Origin: Plasmopara viticola
Taxonomy: Eukaryota; Oomycota; Peronosporomycetes; Peronosporales; Peronosporaceae
Direction of reading: 5' to 3'
NCBI GenBank assembly: GCA_001695595.3
Contig: MBPM02000023.1
Span: 496,001 to 560,000 of the forward strand
DNA: 64,000 nucleotides
Positions within the stretch are counted from its first letter, which is position 1; each line of letters begins with the position of its first letter. Positions 25,138 through 36,781 of this stretch are shown here, piece by piece. Below the pieces are notes generated by a model. That model saw only the letters and a program-made list of their open reading frames with translations. It searched no databases and was not told the DNA's origin. The position numbers and the translations under genes are program-made.

Positions 25138-25540
25138 TATCACGACTAAGAATTAACCTTCCAGCCAATCACAGAGAAGAAATGCCAATGAATTTAATTC
25201 ATATAAACGTCAATGCTCGCGCGCTTCGGGCAGGTGCTCTCGGGCATCTGCAGGTCTCTAACGAGTCTCACCCTCGACGCGACGGTCTCCAGCACCGGGC
25301 GCCACCTGGGCTCTTGCTAAGTCAGAGCTAAGCAAAATAATGGAAGACCCTCACGACCTCGGTGCTGGCTGCACTGCCCGTCGAACGAGACCCGACGTAT
25401 GCGGACACCACTGTATGCCGTGGACTAGCCAGACTGAGCCTAGCACGTGCATAACTTGGCAACGCGATAACGTAATACATTACATACATTACATCAGTGC
25501 CTGCCCGTTAGCGAAAACTGCCTGCCCGGTATCATTTCCC
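25138..25540 (-). repeat. Right terminal inverted repeat (split by insertion)
   Basis: Two pieces, 25138-25212 and 25497-25540 (119 bp together), form the reverse complement of the left repeat. The outer end TTTCCC is followed by the target dinucleotide TA. Confidence 0.75.
25213..25496. mobile_element. 284-bp insertion within the right terminal repeat
   Basis: The right repeat is cut between 25212 and 25497; joining the flanks restores the match to the left repeat. The near-identical hexamers ACGTCA (25207-25212) and ACATCA (25491-25496) border the insert, which looks like a target-site duplication. The insert is more GC-rich than its surroundings and ends in a short ATTACAT-type repeat tail, as some SINEs do. 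I see no convincing Pol III boxes, so its class is open. Confidence 0.55.
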
Positions 25541-25639
25541 TATGAATACTAAATACGTGAAAGTATCTCATTGATTTGTGCAACATAAAAGCAACATAAG
25601 CTTGATGTTGCCTTGCACAATCACTCTCATTCCCATTCA

Positions 25640-28600
25640 ATGCCCATGCGAGGCGGGCCGTTCCTTTTTCCGCTGTATATGGATCCAGCAGACGCTGCAG
25701 CAGCAGATGCTCGCGAGTCTTTGCATCCAGTAAGCTCTTCACCTGCAGAAATTGCTGTGCCTTTCGATCCGAAGCGTTTAGCGACGCTAATTCGTGCCGC
25801 AACCACAAACAAACCTTGGTAAGAATTTATCATGGACCTAAAATTTCATAGTGCATACAATACAGTAACTAACTAATGTTACAGTTTGGCTGGCGAACCA
25901 GCAAAAATCGAAGCTGATGTTTTAAACTCGTTACCCAAATGGGTGCAAGCAGTCGTGCAGACAGGTTGCTTCCAAAGTATGTGATGCGGTTTTACAGTAA
26001 TTTTACAATCACAGTGAATTTAATAAACTAACGGCTGAATAAATGGCTGTGTAGCTGGTGGGGTATTGCCATCTTCTCGAGCAGAGCTGAAAAGAAATTC
26101 GGAGCTGCAGAACGAAACAGAATATCGAAAAGTACCAAAAACAAGAACGTTGGGCCATGATATGTGTCACGATGACTCGTCAGGTGATGCAGGAGATGAG
26201 CTACTGAAGGGAGTGGATGACCTCAATGTTGCGCTAGCCTTGGATTCGAAAATGAAAGACGTCGATGAGGTCTCATCGAGTCTAACCCATGCTGAGCTCA
26301 CCGCTGACAACGTAGGGAAATATGCCGAAGTACTAAAGAGCTTGTGCAAGAAGGCTTCAAATCGGCAGCAGACTGACAATTTTAAACGGGACGCAAAGGA
26401 TTTTTTTAAGCCTGTAGAAGTGAAAACATTGCTGCAGATTCTTAAAAGCATGGAAAAAAACTTCTGGATAAATAGGCTAGAGTCTGAGCTGCTGATTTCT
26501 CTGATGAACGCATTTGACGCGCAGGTGCGACTGGGATTGGCAGTGAATACATCAGGCACTGAGTTGTCACAAGATGAAGCGTGGTTGGATGAGCGAGCTT
26601 TGAGGCACATAGCATTGCTTGATATTGCAATTTGCGAGCTTATTGTGATGAAAACTTTTCAGATTGATCGACGAGTTCTTTCTGAGGAGACAATTGATAA
26701 CTGCTTCCAGCTCCTGCATGACACCATTCGGTGTCTACTGCTTCCATGTATCGACACATCATTTGCAACGACTGCATCCACATTGGCGATAAAACCTAAT
26801 GAAACAAAGCAGCCAACTGGTTGCACAAGTTTTGGCTTATCTCGAGTGAATTTACGTGTGAATAAGAGAGCTCGCAAGGCTGTAGAACGTGTTTCTCACG
26901 TATGCTGTGAGTTTATGGACCAGCTTGCTACTTTAATCAAGAGTGTTAAGCTTGCAGATCGATTAATACTCCGACTTTCATCATCGATGGTTGAGCTTTT
27001 TGCTCTAGATCACAGCTCGTACGCCACGTCATTGCAGCAAAGCGCTTTAAACATTCTGCGAGGTATATTTCTGCAATACAAAGCTCATCGAGAGTCACTG
27101 CTTGAAGATATTGTGGACATCATAGTGAAGCTTCCCACTGCCAAGCGTACCCTCAAAACGGTGAAATTAGCTCATTCCAATGACACTGTACAACGCATTT
27201 CGACTTTAGTGGTGTCATTAGTTCAGTGTTGTGCCGCTTCTTGCTCCCTCGAAACGATGGAAAAGTTGACTAGCGTGCCGGAAGCTTTGAAGAAAGTATC
27301 GTCAAATAATGCCACTAAAGTAAAGATTTCACCTAGGGGTGATGAGACAACGACATTATTGGATGATGTTCAGAACAACGCGAGATCGTTTGTTCGGATG
27401 TTTTTAAGAGCATGCTGGAAGAAAACTGACGATCGTGATCATCGCGTGGTGTTAGAAAATTTTGTTGATGACCTCCTTGTAATGTTTACACGCCCAGAAT
27501 GGATGGGTGCGGAAGTTCTACTTGAGGCTTTAAGCTCATCTCTGGCGAGTATACTGCACGCGAATGTCTCTGGTGGAAGAATTCCCGAAAATTATCAGAC
27601 TTTAGCTGCGCTGAATTTGGTCGGAACGATATGCGCTTCGATCAAAAGGTACCAGAGGAAGGTTGCATTCAATGGATTGGTTGATGACAGTGGCACTGTT
27701 GCACTTATTGAGGAATATGCCAGTTGCTTGCGTGCAGTCCTTGCGAAATGTCAGAGTAGCGATGTAATGCTCAATGTTCGTGAAGAAAGAATTCGTGAGC
27801 TTGCTCTAAAACTTATCGTCCTGACCCACCTCCAACGGCACAACTTTGATGATGGTGATTGCATGAAGTTGTTGATTTTGAAGTTCATAACGGAGTCGGA
27901 GACTCATTGGAGCGGATTTGAGTCTATATATGTGGACCATGAGAAGAAGGTGTGGAAGTCACTGTGGAATTTGCCAGCAGGAGGCTTGAGATCGACATTT
28001 ACGCTTTCTGCTCCAACAAATGAGCTAGCCCTTAAGTCCAGTCTACATCTTGCTGTGAAACGTGGTTTTTGTAGCCGGTTTGACAAACTGCTTGCACACT
28101 TAATGGTTTTGCTTTCCAAGGGAGCACCGACTCTTAGAGCGCGAGTTATGAAATGTTTAAGAGGTATTGTTGACGTGGATCCGATGTTAATGGCAGAATC
28201 TAGTGTGCAGCTTGCGGTGGAAAGGTGTTGCTCGGACGAAAAGTCCTCAGTTCGGGAAGCTGCCGTTGATTTGATTGGAACATATATTTTACTACAGCCC
28301 CTCTTGGTACAACGGTGTCTGTTGTGGCTCGTTCAATATTAATATTGTTGTGTACTAACCAGTATATTCTTGCGTGAGCAGCTCGACAAATATTTCGGCG
28401 TACTTGCCGAACGGATACGTGACAAAGGCATTAAAGTTCGAAAAAGCGTGTGCAAAATCTTCAAAGTGGTAATCTCAATGCGAGAACAGACTCGCGATAT
28501 AATTACGGAACAAGAACTGCGCCGAAAAAGTGCTTGCATGCGGTGTTTAGTCGAACGAGTTGGGCATGCAGCTGAAGGTCAAGCTGTCATAAATTTTATC

Positions 28601-31174
28601 ATTGACACTTTTCAAGATGTTTGGTTCGGCTTGGAATTTTCTTCGTCTAGGCTTTCAAAATCATTGAATTTGGTTGGCGGCAAAGATTTACTTCCAGCCG
28701 GTTGGACTGCTGTTCCAAAGGATGTCCATGAACAGGAAAATTCTGGTGCTGTATCGGAAGCCAATCTTAAATTTGTTTCGGGGGATGGTATTGTCGCCCA
28801 CTCGGTAGAAGAAGTGTGGTCTTTATATCGAACGCCAACAGTGACACCAGCCAGTATCGCCAAAAACAATGATTTGAAAATAGACAACAGTGCTGAAGTT
28901 GCTGCAACCATCGTTGATGTTATTCATGGGATGCCAAACCTGAAATGGTTCACCGAACTGATTAAAAGACTATTGGAGGAACGCAAAAAGAAAGCGGGGG
29001 CGCATTCAATAAAATGTCAAACGACTGAGATCGCAATAGCTGTGGATCGTTCGGAGAAGATTGTTAATTGTCTGGTCGATTTTCTAATGAATCTACAAGA
29101 AGGTAAACTTATTACAGGTGTTTCGATTGAGAAAGCTGAACAGCAATTTGTGGCATGCATGACTGCACTGTCAGCTTTTTGCGAAGCGAAGCCTCTGCTT
29201 TTGGCTCGCCATCTCGAGACAATTCGCGTGTATTTGAAAGAAAATAACATCAGGATTCAGACCATCTGTGTTTCAATGATAAACAACATTCTAAGCATAA
29301 AGCGAGTTCCGCATACAATCGCTGTGAAATTAGAAGACGATTTAAAATTTTTAGTACAGCGCTCTTCTCCTAGCGTTGTTGGGCCGAGTGTCGAGTGTCT
29401 TGCAACGCTGTCAACAGTGGGGAACAATGCGCCTATTCTTTTGCTTGACTTGCTGGAGCAATATTTTCTTTGCATAAGCAAGTACAAACATATTACATCA
29501 TTTGCTGGATTATCGGATCAGGACAACCACGTGTTACAACGCGCATTGTTTGTAGCTGGAAAGATTGTTGGAACGACGAACATAGACAATTGTCTTGCTT
29601 TGTCAAAGGAAGCTAAGGTTCTTAAGGTCGGCAAAATCACCGAATCGCTTTACGATTTATACCGACAATTCGCTCAAATGTCTGGGAACGATACATGTGC
29701 TGCGAAAGCTGTTCAAGGCATAGGATTTTTGTTTCCGATCCGACCACGTCTCTTCCTTCGGGCACAGCAAGAGGGTTTGCTAAGCTTTCTTCTGACGGCG
29801 AATACCCGAAAAGCAAAATTGCAATGTCTTGTAAGCATGAAGGAGCTGCTGCTTTCTGAAGAAAAACGTTTGGGAAATGGCCTGGCAACAAGATGTATGA
29901 ATCAATTAAGAAGTAAGGAACAGCAAGTGCAGGGCGATCAGGAAGCGGACGCCTCATTAATCGGTAACGTTATGCAGGCAGAGCTGGAGAACGTTTTACT
30001 TTTGTTACTGCAGAATGTGCCGCAAATTCGAAAAGAGGCTATTGCCTGCATTGACGCATTGCTAACGCAAGGCTTGGTGAATCCGCTGCAGTGTATTCCA
30101 AACTTAGTTGCACTCGAGTCCGATCGCGTTCCAGATGTTCGAGACGCAGCATTCTCTCTTTTAAAGATGCTACACGAACGGTTCCAAAGCCAATTTCACA
30201 CTCCCTTAATTAAAGGTCTTCGAGATTCGTATTCGTTTCAGCTAAGTGTATACGGCGATGCCACAGTGCTGGGGATCGATGAGAATGAGAAGGCTTTTTG
30301 TCTCTTTGGCCGACTGTATACAAATTGCGTCAAGTCAACGAAATCGCACGAATCGCGTTTCCTTAAAGCGCTGGTGAATCAGTTCACTGATCAGGGAAGC
30401 GTTCTTCAACCATTGAAAAACAAGGAGCATGCACCAAACAGCAAAATGTCAACATCCAGCTTAAAATATTTGTGCTACTTGGCGCAAATTTTGGCGTCGC
30501 TGCCCTATGAGGTAGAGGACGAGCCGCTTTACATTATTTATTTGGTCAATCGCTACGCGAGTCTTCGACTTGGGTACGTTTTATTCAATCATGCTGCGTT
30601 TGTTTGCCTCTAACAGTCCTTTTACATGCTTAGCCCCGTGATGGATGATCTCAAGAAGACATTTGCTAAGACAGGGATCGCACCTAAATTACTAATGGAC
30701 GATGAATCAGACCTTTCGAAGGTAAAACCCGAAGAGTATCCTCTATGCTTTCCCACCAATTCCGTGTTGCTGCTTGCGTCAAATGGACGAACCGCTTTTG
30801 CGATTGCAATACTGCTTCGTCTGAAATTTACGCTTAAGCATAACTACGAGTTGGACAACGACAAGTGTGCTACCTTTAAACCCTCCGCTACGGATGCTTC
30901 AGTGGAGGCGAAGGAAAGGTCTTCTAGAAGACTACTACTACCTTCCGTCGACGATTTGTGCCAAGCCAACGATCCAGTTTTAATTAATTGGAATTTATTC
31001 ATGATTGCATGGTACGCGGCCCGCGAGGACCAGAAGCAATCGGATATCGATTTAAAAAGAGTTCAAGCGACGACACCAAAGCGACAACGCCGATCGCGCA
31101 GAGCCTCGGCCCCGAAAAAACCAAAAATACAGGAGGTTGATAGCGAGGACAAGTACATTGAAATTTTGACTTAA
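25640..31174 (+). CDS. SCC2: Cohesin loader SCC2/Nipped-B (NIPBL) homologue
   Basis: Five exons close in phase: 25640-25818, 25885-25976, 26055-28306, 28379-30573 and 30634-31174, giving 1752 residues. SCC2 with SCC4 loads cohesin onto chromosomes and stimulates its ATPase. The diagnostic block spans the exon 3/4 junction: VDVDPMLMAESSVQLAVERC, VREAAVDLIGTYIL, then YFGVLAERIRDKGIKVRKSV, matching the conserved HEAT repeats of NIPBL. An earlier block around IMKTFQIDRRVLSEETIDN and the C-terminal HEAT region also fit. The C-terminus has a basic stretch, TPKRQRRSRRASAPKKPK, likely nuclear. The start MPMRGG at 25640 is the first in-frame ATG of exon 1. The stop lies only 42 bp from that of the convergent TBC1D7-like gene, so the transcripts probably overlap. 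Confidence 0.88.
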
Positions 31175-31216
31175 TTGTGCTTCAAGCTCCGCTAGTTTGA
31201 TATACATTTTCTTAAA

Positions 31217-31993
31217 TTATTTACAACAATCCTCGCTTGAAAAACCTTGCGCATGTGCAATTTTTGACATACCGTCCGTAGTAAGTCGCCTTCGCTTTGC
31301 ATCCAGTGTGCGAAAAAATATGCCCTCAAATTCTACAAGTGAAGCGTTGTATAGCATGTCCGGTGTCACTACGGGATCGACTAGCTCCAACCCACCATGG
31401 AAGAGCTCTAACAACCCTGCGAAGCACCAAAAACGGTCAGCTTCAAGTGATAACACTTCACACACCACACGAGCAACGCCCAAAAGATAGTCGAGGTCGA
31501 CCATTCCGCGCAGCAACGGCGCATTACATGCCACAATCTCTCGCCAGTAGGTCTGGTGCAGGTGCACCATTCTCTTCAAATCGTGCAGCGAGGAGAACGG
31601 CGACTCACTATCAACCTTATTTTCGTCCTCATCTTCTAGTAGCGCAAGAAAATCGTGGTACACGCCTCTTTCTTCATCAAAATTTGTCACATCTTTTTGC
31701 TGAAGAACTTGTGCTGCACTCACGACATCTTCAAACATGGTGCGTCGCTCCAACAGCACAAAGTTCCACAATTTTGGATATGGCGGAAGCACTCCCGCTA
31801 ATAAGAGCCAGATTTTCGCGCGATATTGTGGCGTGATGCCAAGCTCTAGTGCCAATTTCAGGAGCTGCGGCATATTCACCACACTCTCCCTGAGCAGCGC
31901 CGCGAACGAGGCATCAACATCTACAATGTGCTGCACGACAGGTACACCTAACGTCTTGTAGTAGGTCGTGCGAAAGTTACGGCTTAGCGCCAT
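31217..31993 (-). CDS. TBC1D7-like TBC-domain protein
   Basis: Single exon, 258 residues. The start RNFRTTYYKTLG aligns in pattern with the RNFRSVYYEKVG start of human TBC1D7. It is followed by the TBC-like segment ITPQYRAKIWLLLAGVLPPY near residue 53 and a helical C-terminal half. In animals TBC1D7 is the third subunit of the TSC complex, which restrains Rheb and mTORC1; whether oomycetes use it so is inference. The usual IxxDxxR arginine-finger motif of active Rab GAPs is not visible, as in TBC1D7. The protein is somewhat shorter than the human one (about 293). The start codon lies in the arm of an inverted repeat, and a short upstream reading frame precedes it. Confidence 0.72.
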   Translation of the reverse strand: MALSRNFRTTYYKTLGVPVVQHIVDVDASFAALLRESVVNMPQLLKLALELGITPQYRAKIWLLLAGVLPPYPKLWNFVLLERRTMFEDVVSAAQVLQQKDVTNFDEERGVYHDFLALLEDEDENKVDSESPFSSLHDLKRMVHLHQTYWREIVACNAPLLRGMVDLDYLLGVARVVCEVLSLEADRFWCFAGLLELFHGGLELVDPVVTPDMLYNASLVEFEGIFFRTLDAKRRRLTTDGMSKIAHAQGFSSEDCCK

Positions 31994-32040
31994 GGCACAA
32001 AAAACGTTTGTTCACAGGAGTCCAAGTTTTTGTGCCATGG
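31990..32040 (-). promoter_or_regulatory. Start-codon hairpin and upstream ORF of the TBC1D7-like gene
   Basis: The arm CCATGGCACAAAAA (31990-32003) and its perfect reverse complement TTTTTGTGCCATGG (32027-32040) would fold the mRNA leader so that the initiator AUG is base-paired at the foot of a 14-bp stem. The far arm carries a second ATG (32038-32036) in the same frame, which opens an 8-codon upstream frame ending in TGA. Confidence 0.6.
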
Positions 32041-33977
32041 TAAGTTTTGCAAAACCCAAAAGCTTATATTGTTTGCTATTAGATGGTCATCAGTTTTCGC
32101 GAAGGAATTGTTAAGAAATATAAGCATTAACTCCTTTATAATCTATAGTTTGCAAAGATAGCTATCATATCTTAGTTCTAAGAACAGTCGACTGGTTCGC
32201 TTCTCCCGCGTCTACTTGCATGCCCTTCAACGAGAGCTCTTTGGGTGAAACGCGAGAAACTCTAGCCAATCGACGCGTGGATATGGACGTTAGCAATCAT
32301 TTAGCGACGATATATGGCGACATTTAGGTGCTACCTTACGAGTTGCTAGCTCTGGCGCTCGAGGATAATCGATTTGCGCCGAGACGTACCATTGCTTTCG
32401 CGTAGTGAATTATGATCGGAAATGGGCAGACATTACGGTCAGAGTGCCAAAAAATTTTGACGGTAAAAACGTGAGATGTGGATGAAGATGTCGGCATTGG
32501 TGCCATCGCTTTTACCTTTGAGTGGCATTCGTGCCTGATGGACTTCAGGTTTACGCTGCTACACTCACTTACCATGTCGGCCAAAACGCGAGTGTGGTGC
32601 TGTATTTAGCTTTTCGCGTTAGTGAGACCACTCGCAGCAACGCCTTTCGGCTTTTTGGGTATATCCTTTGAGACGACGTAGACGATGATGCTTACCCTTT
32701 CTGCCAGTTTTTGTCAAAACCAGCTCAATGACAGAATTCGTATAATGGAGTTACTTCAAATATAGTGGTCGCAAAACGCTTAATGAAAAAATCTACTTTG
32801 CAATATAACTACAATCAGCCCGTGTCAATTTCGGGTAAGCTCGTTTTTTTAATGGACCATTATGCTAAGTGAAAAGCTGTATACAAATGCACTTGACGAA
32901 GCAGTCGTTTACTAGATACGAGCTGCTCGCAACTAGAAATGTGACGAGAAGAGATCTTGTCTTTGTATTGATACCGAATCATGCATCGTCGGGCGGATAT
33001 ACTTATATTTTGCCTACAGTTTCAACCCTGTACACGATTCGAAGGCCTCGGACTCTAATCTAATGGAGCCACTTTTGCTTAAATTGGTCGAAAACGTAGC
33101 CGAATAGCTGGACAATTTCGTGCGAAGCGTATTTCGCAAGTGGTCATTAAAGACGCGCGTGGTTAGTTGCTCGACCCGGGACCAGAAGGTACCCAGTTCG
33201 ATACATATAGAATTCGAAATAAGGCCGCCAAAGATAAGTCATCAAAGTGGACGAGCCATCAAACCCAAAAACTCTACAGACGGCAGTCTCCTAAATTTCA
33301 TCGTGCCAAAACAGACTATACAGGAGCGCAAATAACTAATTACGGCTTGTATGGTTCATGTAGTGGTAAGCGAATGACACTATTTATTTAGTAATTAAAT
33401 CTGACATCATCGTGGTATCTAAAGCAGCGCCAGCATGATAGATCTCGCACCGTTACGCTAACGTCAACTTTGTGTAGCAGCGAGTCCACGACTACAAAGA
33501 CCACAATGCCTTCCACATCAACCGCAAAAATGTAAATTACAGTTATGAGAGCTACCACTGCAACACAACACTGGGTAAATTGGGTACTTGAATAGTGAAG
33601 TTTTAGAATATAATCTTTTAGTTCATTCATTTTCTTTACAAAAAGTACTTTTCGTCCCGGCGAAAACCCATTTATCTGCACCAAATCTAATTAAATCGAG
33701 CGAACCAAAGCAAAAAAAAATGCTCGAAAGTGCCCACCTGCTTACATTTCTGCATGTACTAAAAGTGTGGCAAAACCAGCAAGAGGCCGACCGAGCTTCC
33801 TTCCTTCAAATACAACCAGTGTCAAAATCTGTGCTGTCGCGGCCAAACTCGGGATGTTGCTGATCTGCAGCTGACAGTGCCTCGCGCTCAACTCTATTAT
33901 GCCCAATTTAATACGAAGAAGCAAAAATCAGATACTCAGACGTTGACCCATATAATATTTTGACCTCCAACGCTGCT
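31994..33977. other. Intergenic region of about 2 kb with coding relics
   Basis: No gene is supported. The stretch 32370-32630 reads as short coding-like pieces in shifting frames on the plus strand, for example YDRKWADITVRVPKNFDGKN, followed by a stop and a frame change. This suggests a decayed gene I cannot name. The promoter of the TBC1D7-like gene must lie at the left edge. Confidence 0.45.
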
Positions 33978-36152
33978 TCAAAGCATTTCTTGAACGTACC
34001 CTTCGCTGTGTCGTGGCTCAGACCGTCGTCCTGACCTTTGCTTCTCCCGTTTGCTGCCTAAATCACGCGACAATGACATCGGCTCCTTAGTTCTTGTGTA
34101 GGAAAAGCCCTGAAACTCGTTCTTGGGTGAAACGACAAGACGTTTGTCCTGCTGCAAAAAGCCGTGATCAGGCAACTCTTTGGTGAATTCACGGTCAAAA
34201 TTCTGGATATCCGTCGGGCTGCGCACGCGTGGCTTGAAGGGCGGCTTGATGCCGCGCTTTTCCAGTAACGCCCAGTCGATAGTGGCAAAAAAAACGTGAT
34301 TCTTGATCTCCTCAACGCCAGCATCTGGCCGAGAGCCGATTCTGTGTGCTGGATCACGTTCCAACAATGCAGAAATAAGACTTTTAACCTCAGAGCTGAG
34401 CCCAAAATGCGCGGGAAATTTTAGCGGTGACTTCATAATTTTTGTGCACATCTGCTCAATGTTACGGTCGAAAAAAGGCGGCCAGCCCGTAAGCATCTCA
34501 TACATAAGCGTGCCAAGACTCCACCAGTCAATAGCCTTGCCGTACTCCGTTTTTTTCTTGCGACTAACGAGCATCTCGGGAGCCAAGTACTCGGGTGTAC
34601 CACAAAAGGTCTTTGCGCCGGCAAAGTCCGTACAGTCCGTTTTCGACAGGCCGAAATCCGTCAGTCGCACGTGACCCGTCTCGTCTAAAAGAATGTTCTC
34701 AGGCTTAAGATCCCGATAGATGATATCCCGCTCGTGCAAATGGCCAATGGCCGCAACCAGCTCTGCTGCATAAAAGCGCACCATTGCCTCCGAAAAAGAA
34801 CGGAACTTTTTCAGGTGAAAAAAGATTTCACCACCGCAGCAATAGTCCGAGACCATCACGAGCTTTGTGGCCGTCTGAAATGAATACTTAAGACCAACTA
34901 TGAAGGGATGGTCAATTGAACTCATGATCTTGCGCTCCATCACAGTGTGCCCCACTTGATTTCGCTTTACTAGCTCCGACTTGCGCAATACCTTCATCGC
35001 ATATATCTTTCCATCTGCACCTCGTTCTCTTGCCATATATACCCTACCAAACGACCCTTTTCCAAGCATTTTCAAAATCTCAAAGTCCTGCATGGTCACC
35101 ATATGTGTTTCAGCATCCTCTGGCACAAGACTATGACTTTCACTGAAACGAGAAGGCGCTGCAAGAGTTTTGGAGGTTGATTGCACATGCTTAGGCGCTG
35201 TCACTAAGTCAACACCGCGGGCTGCTCCATCTGTGCTGTTCCCGTCTTCTTCCTCGCTCTCTAGAGAGCTGCTTCCGGTGCTCAGAAATTGCACGACCTC
35301 AACTGGTCGTGGTCGCAGCGTCAAAACTGCATTAATGTACGTCTCAATCGCCTCACGACGCTGTTCAATGACACGCAGTGACAAAGACATGAAAAATTTC
35401 TTGGGCGGAAAGTATAGTTTTCCTACTGTCGCGTACGTCCTCCTCAAATTCTTATGCAGTTCTCGAAAGTGGCTGTACCTCTTTTCTAAAAAGCGAACTG
35501 CGCCCGACTGGAAGTGCACATAGACTTGAAAAACTGTATACCGCTTTTTACTGCCATTCTCTCGCTCTCCGCCCAATCTAAGAGCTCCCATTGAACCTCC
35601 ATGTTCTCCTCGAGTGTCCCTTGCATTCCACGTCGAAAAACGGCCCGGTCCACTGGCCACGGGTGAGTTGCCCACGCTGTCAGCGCCTACAGGGACGTGT
35701 GTTCGGTCTACTCGATCCGTCACAAGCTTCGACTTCCAGCGAGGAATCTCCACTTCAACTATTTCATCGCCTGCGGGTGGTGCGGCAGGATAGTCAGGAT
35801 GCAGATGATTCTGTGGACTCAGCCCTCTGTTAGTGGTGTAGGCATGGGTGGACCCGCGCTGGGAAGGCGACAGTGCCGTGCCAGATGTATAAGACGACGC
35901 ACTAGAACGCCCTTCGCCCTGCACGTGTGTGAGCGAATGACGCATATGCGAGTTCTTCTTGCTGTTGCTCTGGCGCTTTTTATGCGCCTGCGGAGCCTGG
36001 TACGACGCACGTGGGTTGCCCGCACTGTTCACTTGAACCTGTTGCTGGAGTGCGGCGTTAGGTTGAGCGTTGTCGGCGGTGGAGCGAGCGCGAGATGAAG
36101 CGTCTATGGGTGGGCGGCGCGAAGCGCGTGGGTACTCGTCGATTGCAGGCAT
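33978..36152 (-). CDS. PX-domain AGC-family serine/threonine kinase (SGK3-like architecture)
   Basis: Single exon, 724 residues. A basic, Ser/Pro-rich N-terminus is followed by a PX domain (about residues 200-295; core YTVFQVYVHF, RYSHFRELHKNL, FPPKKFF, RREAIETYIN) that should bind phosphoinositides on endosomes. The kinase domain (about 355-620) has LGKGSFGRVY, AMKVL, HERDIIYRDLKPEN, DFGLSK and the T-loop TFCGTPEYLAPE with the PDK1-site Thr. An AGC tail follows, with a hydrophobic motif FQGFSYTR near residue 682; its final position is Thr, a possible TORC2 target. The PX-plus-AGC order matches animal SGK3. All catalytic residues are present, so it should be active. Confidence 0.92.
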   Translation of the reverse strand: MPAIDEYPRASRRPPIDASSRARSTADNAQPNAALQQQVQVNSAGNPRASYQAPQAHKKRQSNSKKNSHMRHSLTHVQGEGRSSASSYTSGTALSPSQRGSTHAYTTNRGLSPQNHLHPDYPAAPPAGDEIVEVEIPRWKSKLVTDRVDRTHVPVGADSVGNSPVASGPGRFSTWNARDTRGEHGGSMGALRLGGERENGSKKRYTVFQVYVHFQSGAVRFLEKRYSHFRELHKNLRRTYATVGKLYFPPKKFFMSLSLRVIEQRREAIETYINAVLTLRPRPVEVVQFLSTGSSSLESEEEDGNSTDGAARGVDLVTAPKHVQSTSKTLAAPSRFSESHSLVPEDAETHMVTMQDFEILKMLGKGSFGRVYMARERGADGKIYAMKVLRKSELVKRNQVGHTVMERKIMSSIDHPFIVGLKYSFQTATKLVMVSDYCCGGEIFFHLKKFRSFSEAMVRFYAAELVAAIGHLHERDIIYRDLKPENILLDETGHVRLTDFGLSKTDCTDFAGAKTFCGTPEYLAPEMLVSRKKKTEYGKAIDWWSLGTLMYEMLTGWPPFFDRNIEQMCTKIMKSPLKFPAHFGLSSEVKSLISALLERDPAHRIGSRPDAGVEEIKNHVFFATIDWALLEKRGIKPPFKPRVRSPTDIQNFDREFTKELPDHGFLQQDKRLVVSPKNEFQGFSYTRTKEPMSLSRDLGSKREKQRSGRRSEPRHSEGYVQEML

Positions 36153-36781
36153 AAAAGACAGAGTGTTTGTCGGCCGGCCGACGTGCCGGAGGGAGGTTGA
36201 TTTTTAATTGTGAGTAATTTCTATTGCACTTTGCGAAGTGACTTTCCGTGTTTTCTACAGAAATGAACAAACCGTGCAACAAAACACAGGTACGGAATGA
36301 ACGAGTACATAAATTTCTGCATACAACACGATGTTGCCACTTAATCGCCACATTTACCTCTCGAGCGATGTCAATAAGAGTTCTTACCTCAAGTCAAATG
36401 CCGCATTCGAAACGCAAAATCCTCACCTTAACGTGACTGACGCCAACTCATTTGTGTCGAGTGCGTTGTCTTTATTTCAAGTAAAAAGGTTATTGGAGTG
36501 CACTTTCGATTCACTGTTCTATGTGGTAACTCGTGGACTAAGATTATAAAACGAGATGGGTCATCAACATGACACTGTCAGTGAGTGACGTTGTCACGAA
36601 GACTCTGTTGCCGTTTCACGCTGAGTAACGTCGTTTATCGAACTTCGTGACTCCTTACGTATCGGAATGACTCATTAACAGCATGTTCCATGCCTGCACA
36701 AACACCCTACTAACCGCACGTATAAGTACTGAAATTGACATGCGCTGAGCACAACGGCGGGCATTGGCTGGTGGGGCGGCT
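36153..36781. other. Intergenic region between two minus-strand genes
   Basis: These 629 bp hold the promoter and leader of the PX kinase and the 3' region of the aminotransferase gene. Short frames on both strands look non-coding; nothing else was seen. Confidence 0.5.

Larger units (their letters stand above)
24183..25540. mobile_element. Non-autonomous TIR DNA transposon carrying a gene fragment, TA target duplication
   Basis: The left terminal repeat (24183 to about 24302) and the right one (about 25138-25212 continued at 25497-25540) are inverted copies of roughly 120 bp. The outer 48 bp match with only a few differences, starting GGGAAAT and containing CCGGGCAGGCA, and the inner part shares TTCTTCTCTGTGATTGG. 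The dinucleotide TA flanks both ends (24181-24182 and 25541-25542), as expected for Tc1/mariner/pogo-type insertion. No transposase is encoded. The interior (24348-24952) holds a broken coiled-coil gene on the minus strand, and the right repeat is interrupted by a 284-bp insertion. The superfamily is inferred from the TA duplication only. Confidence 0.8.
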
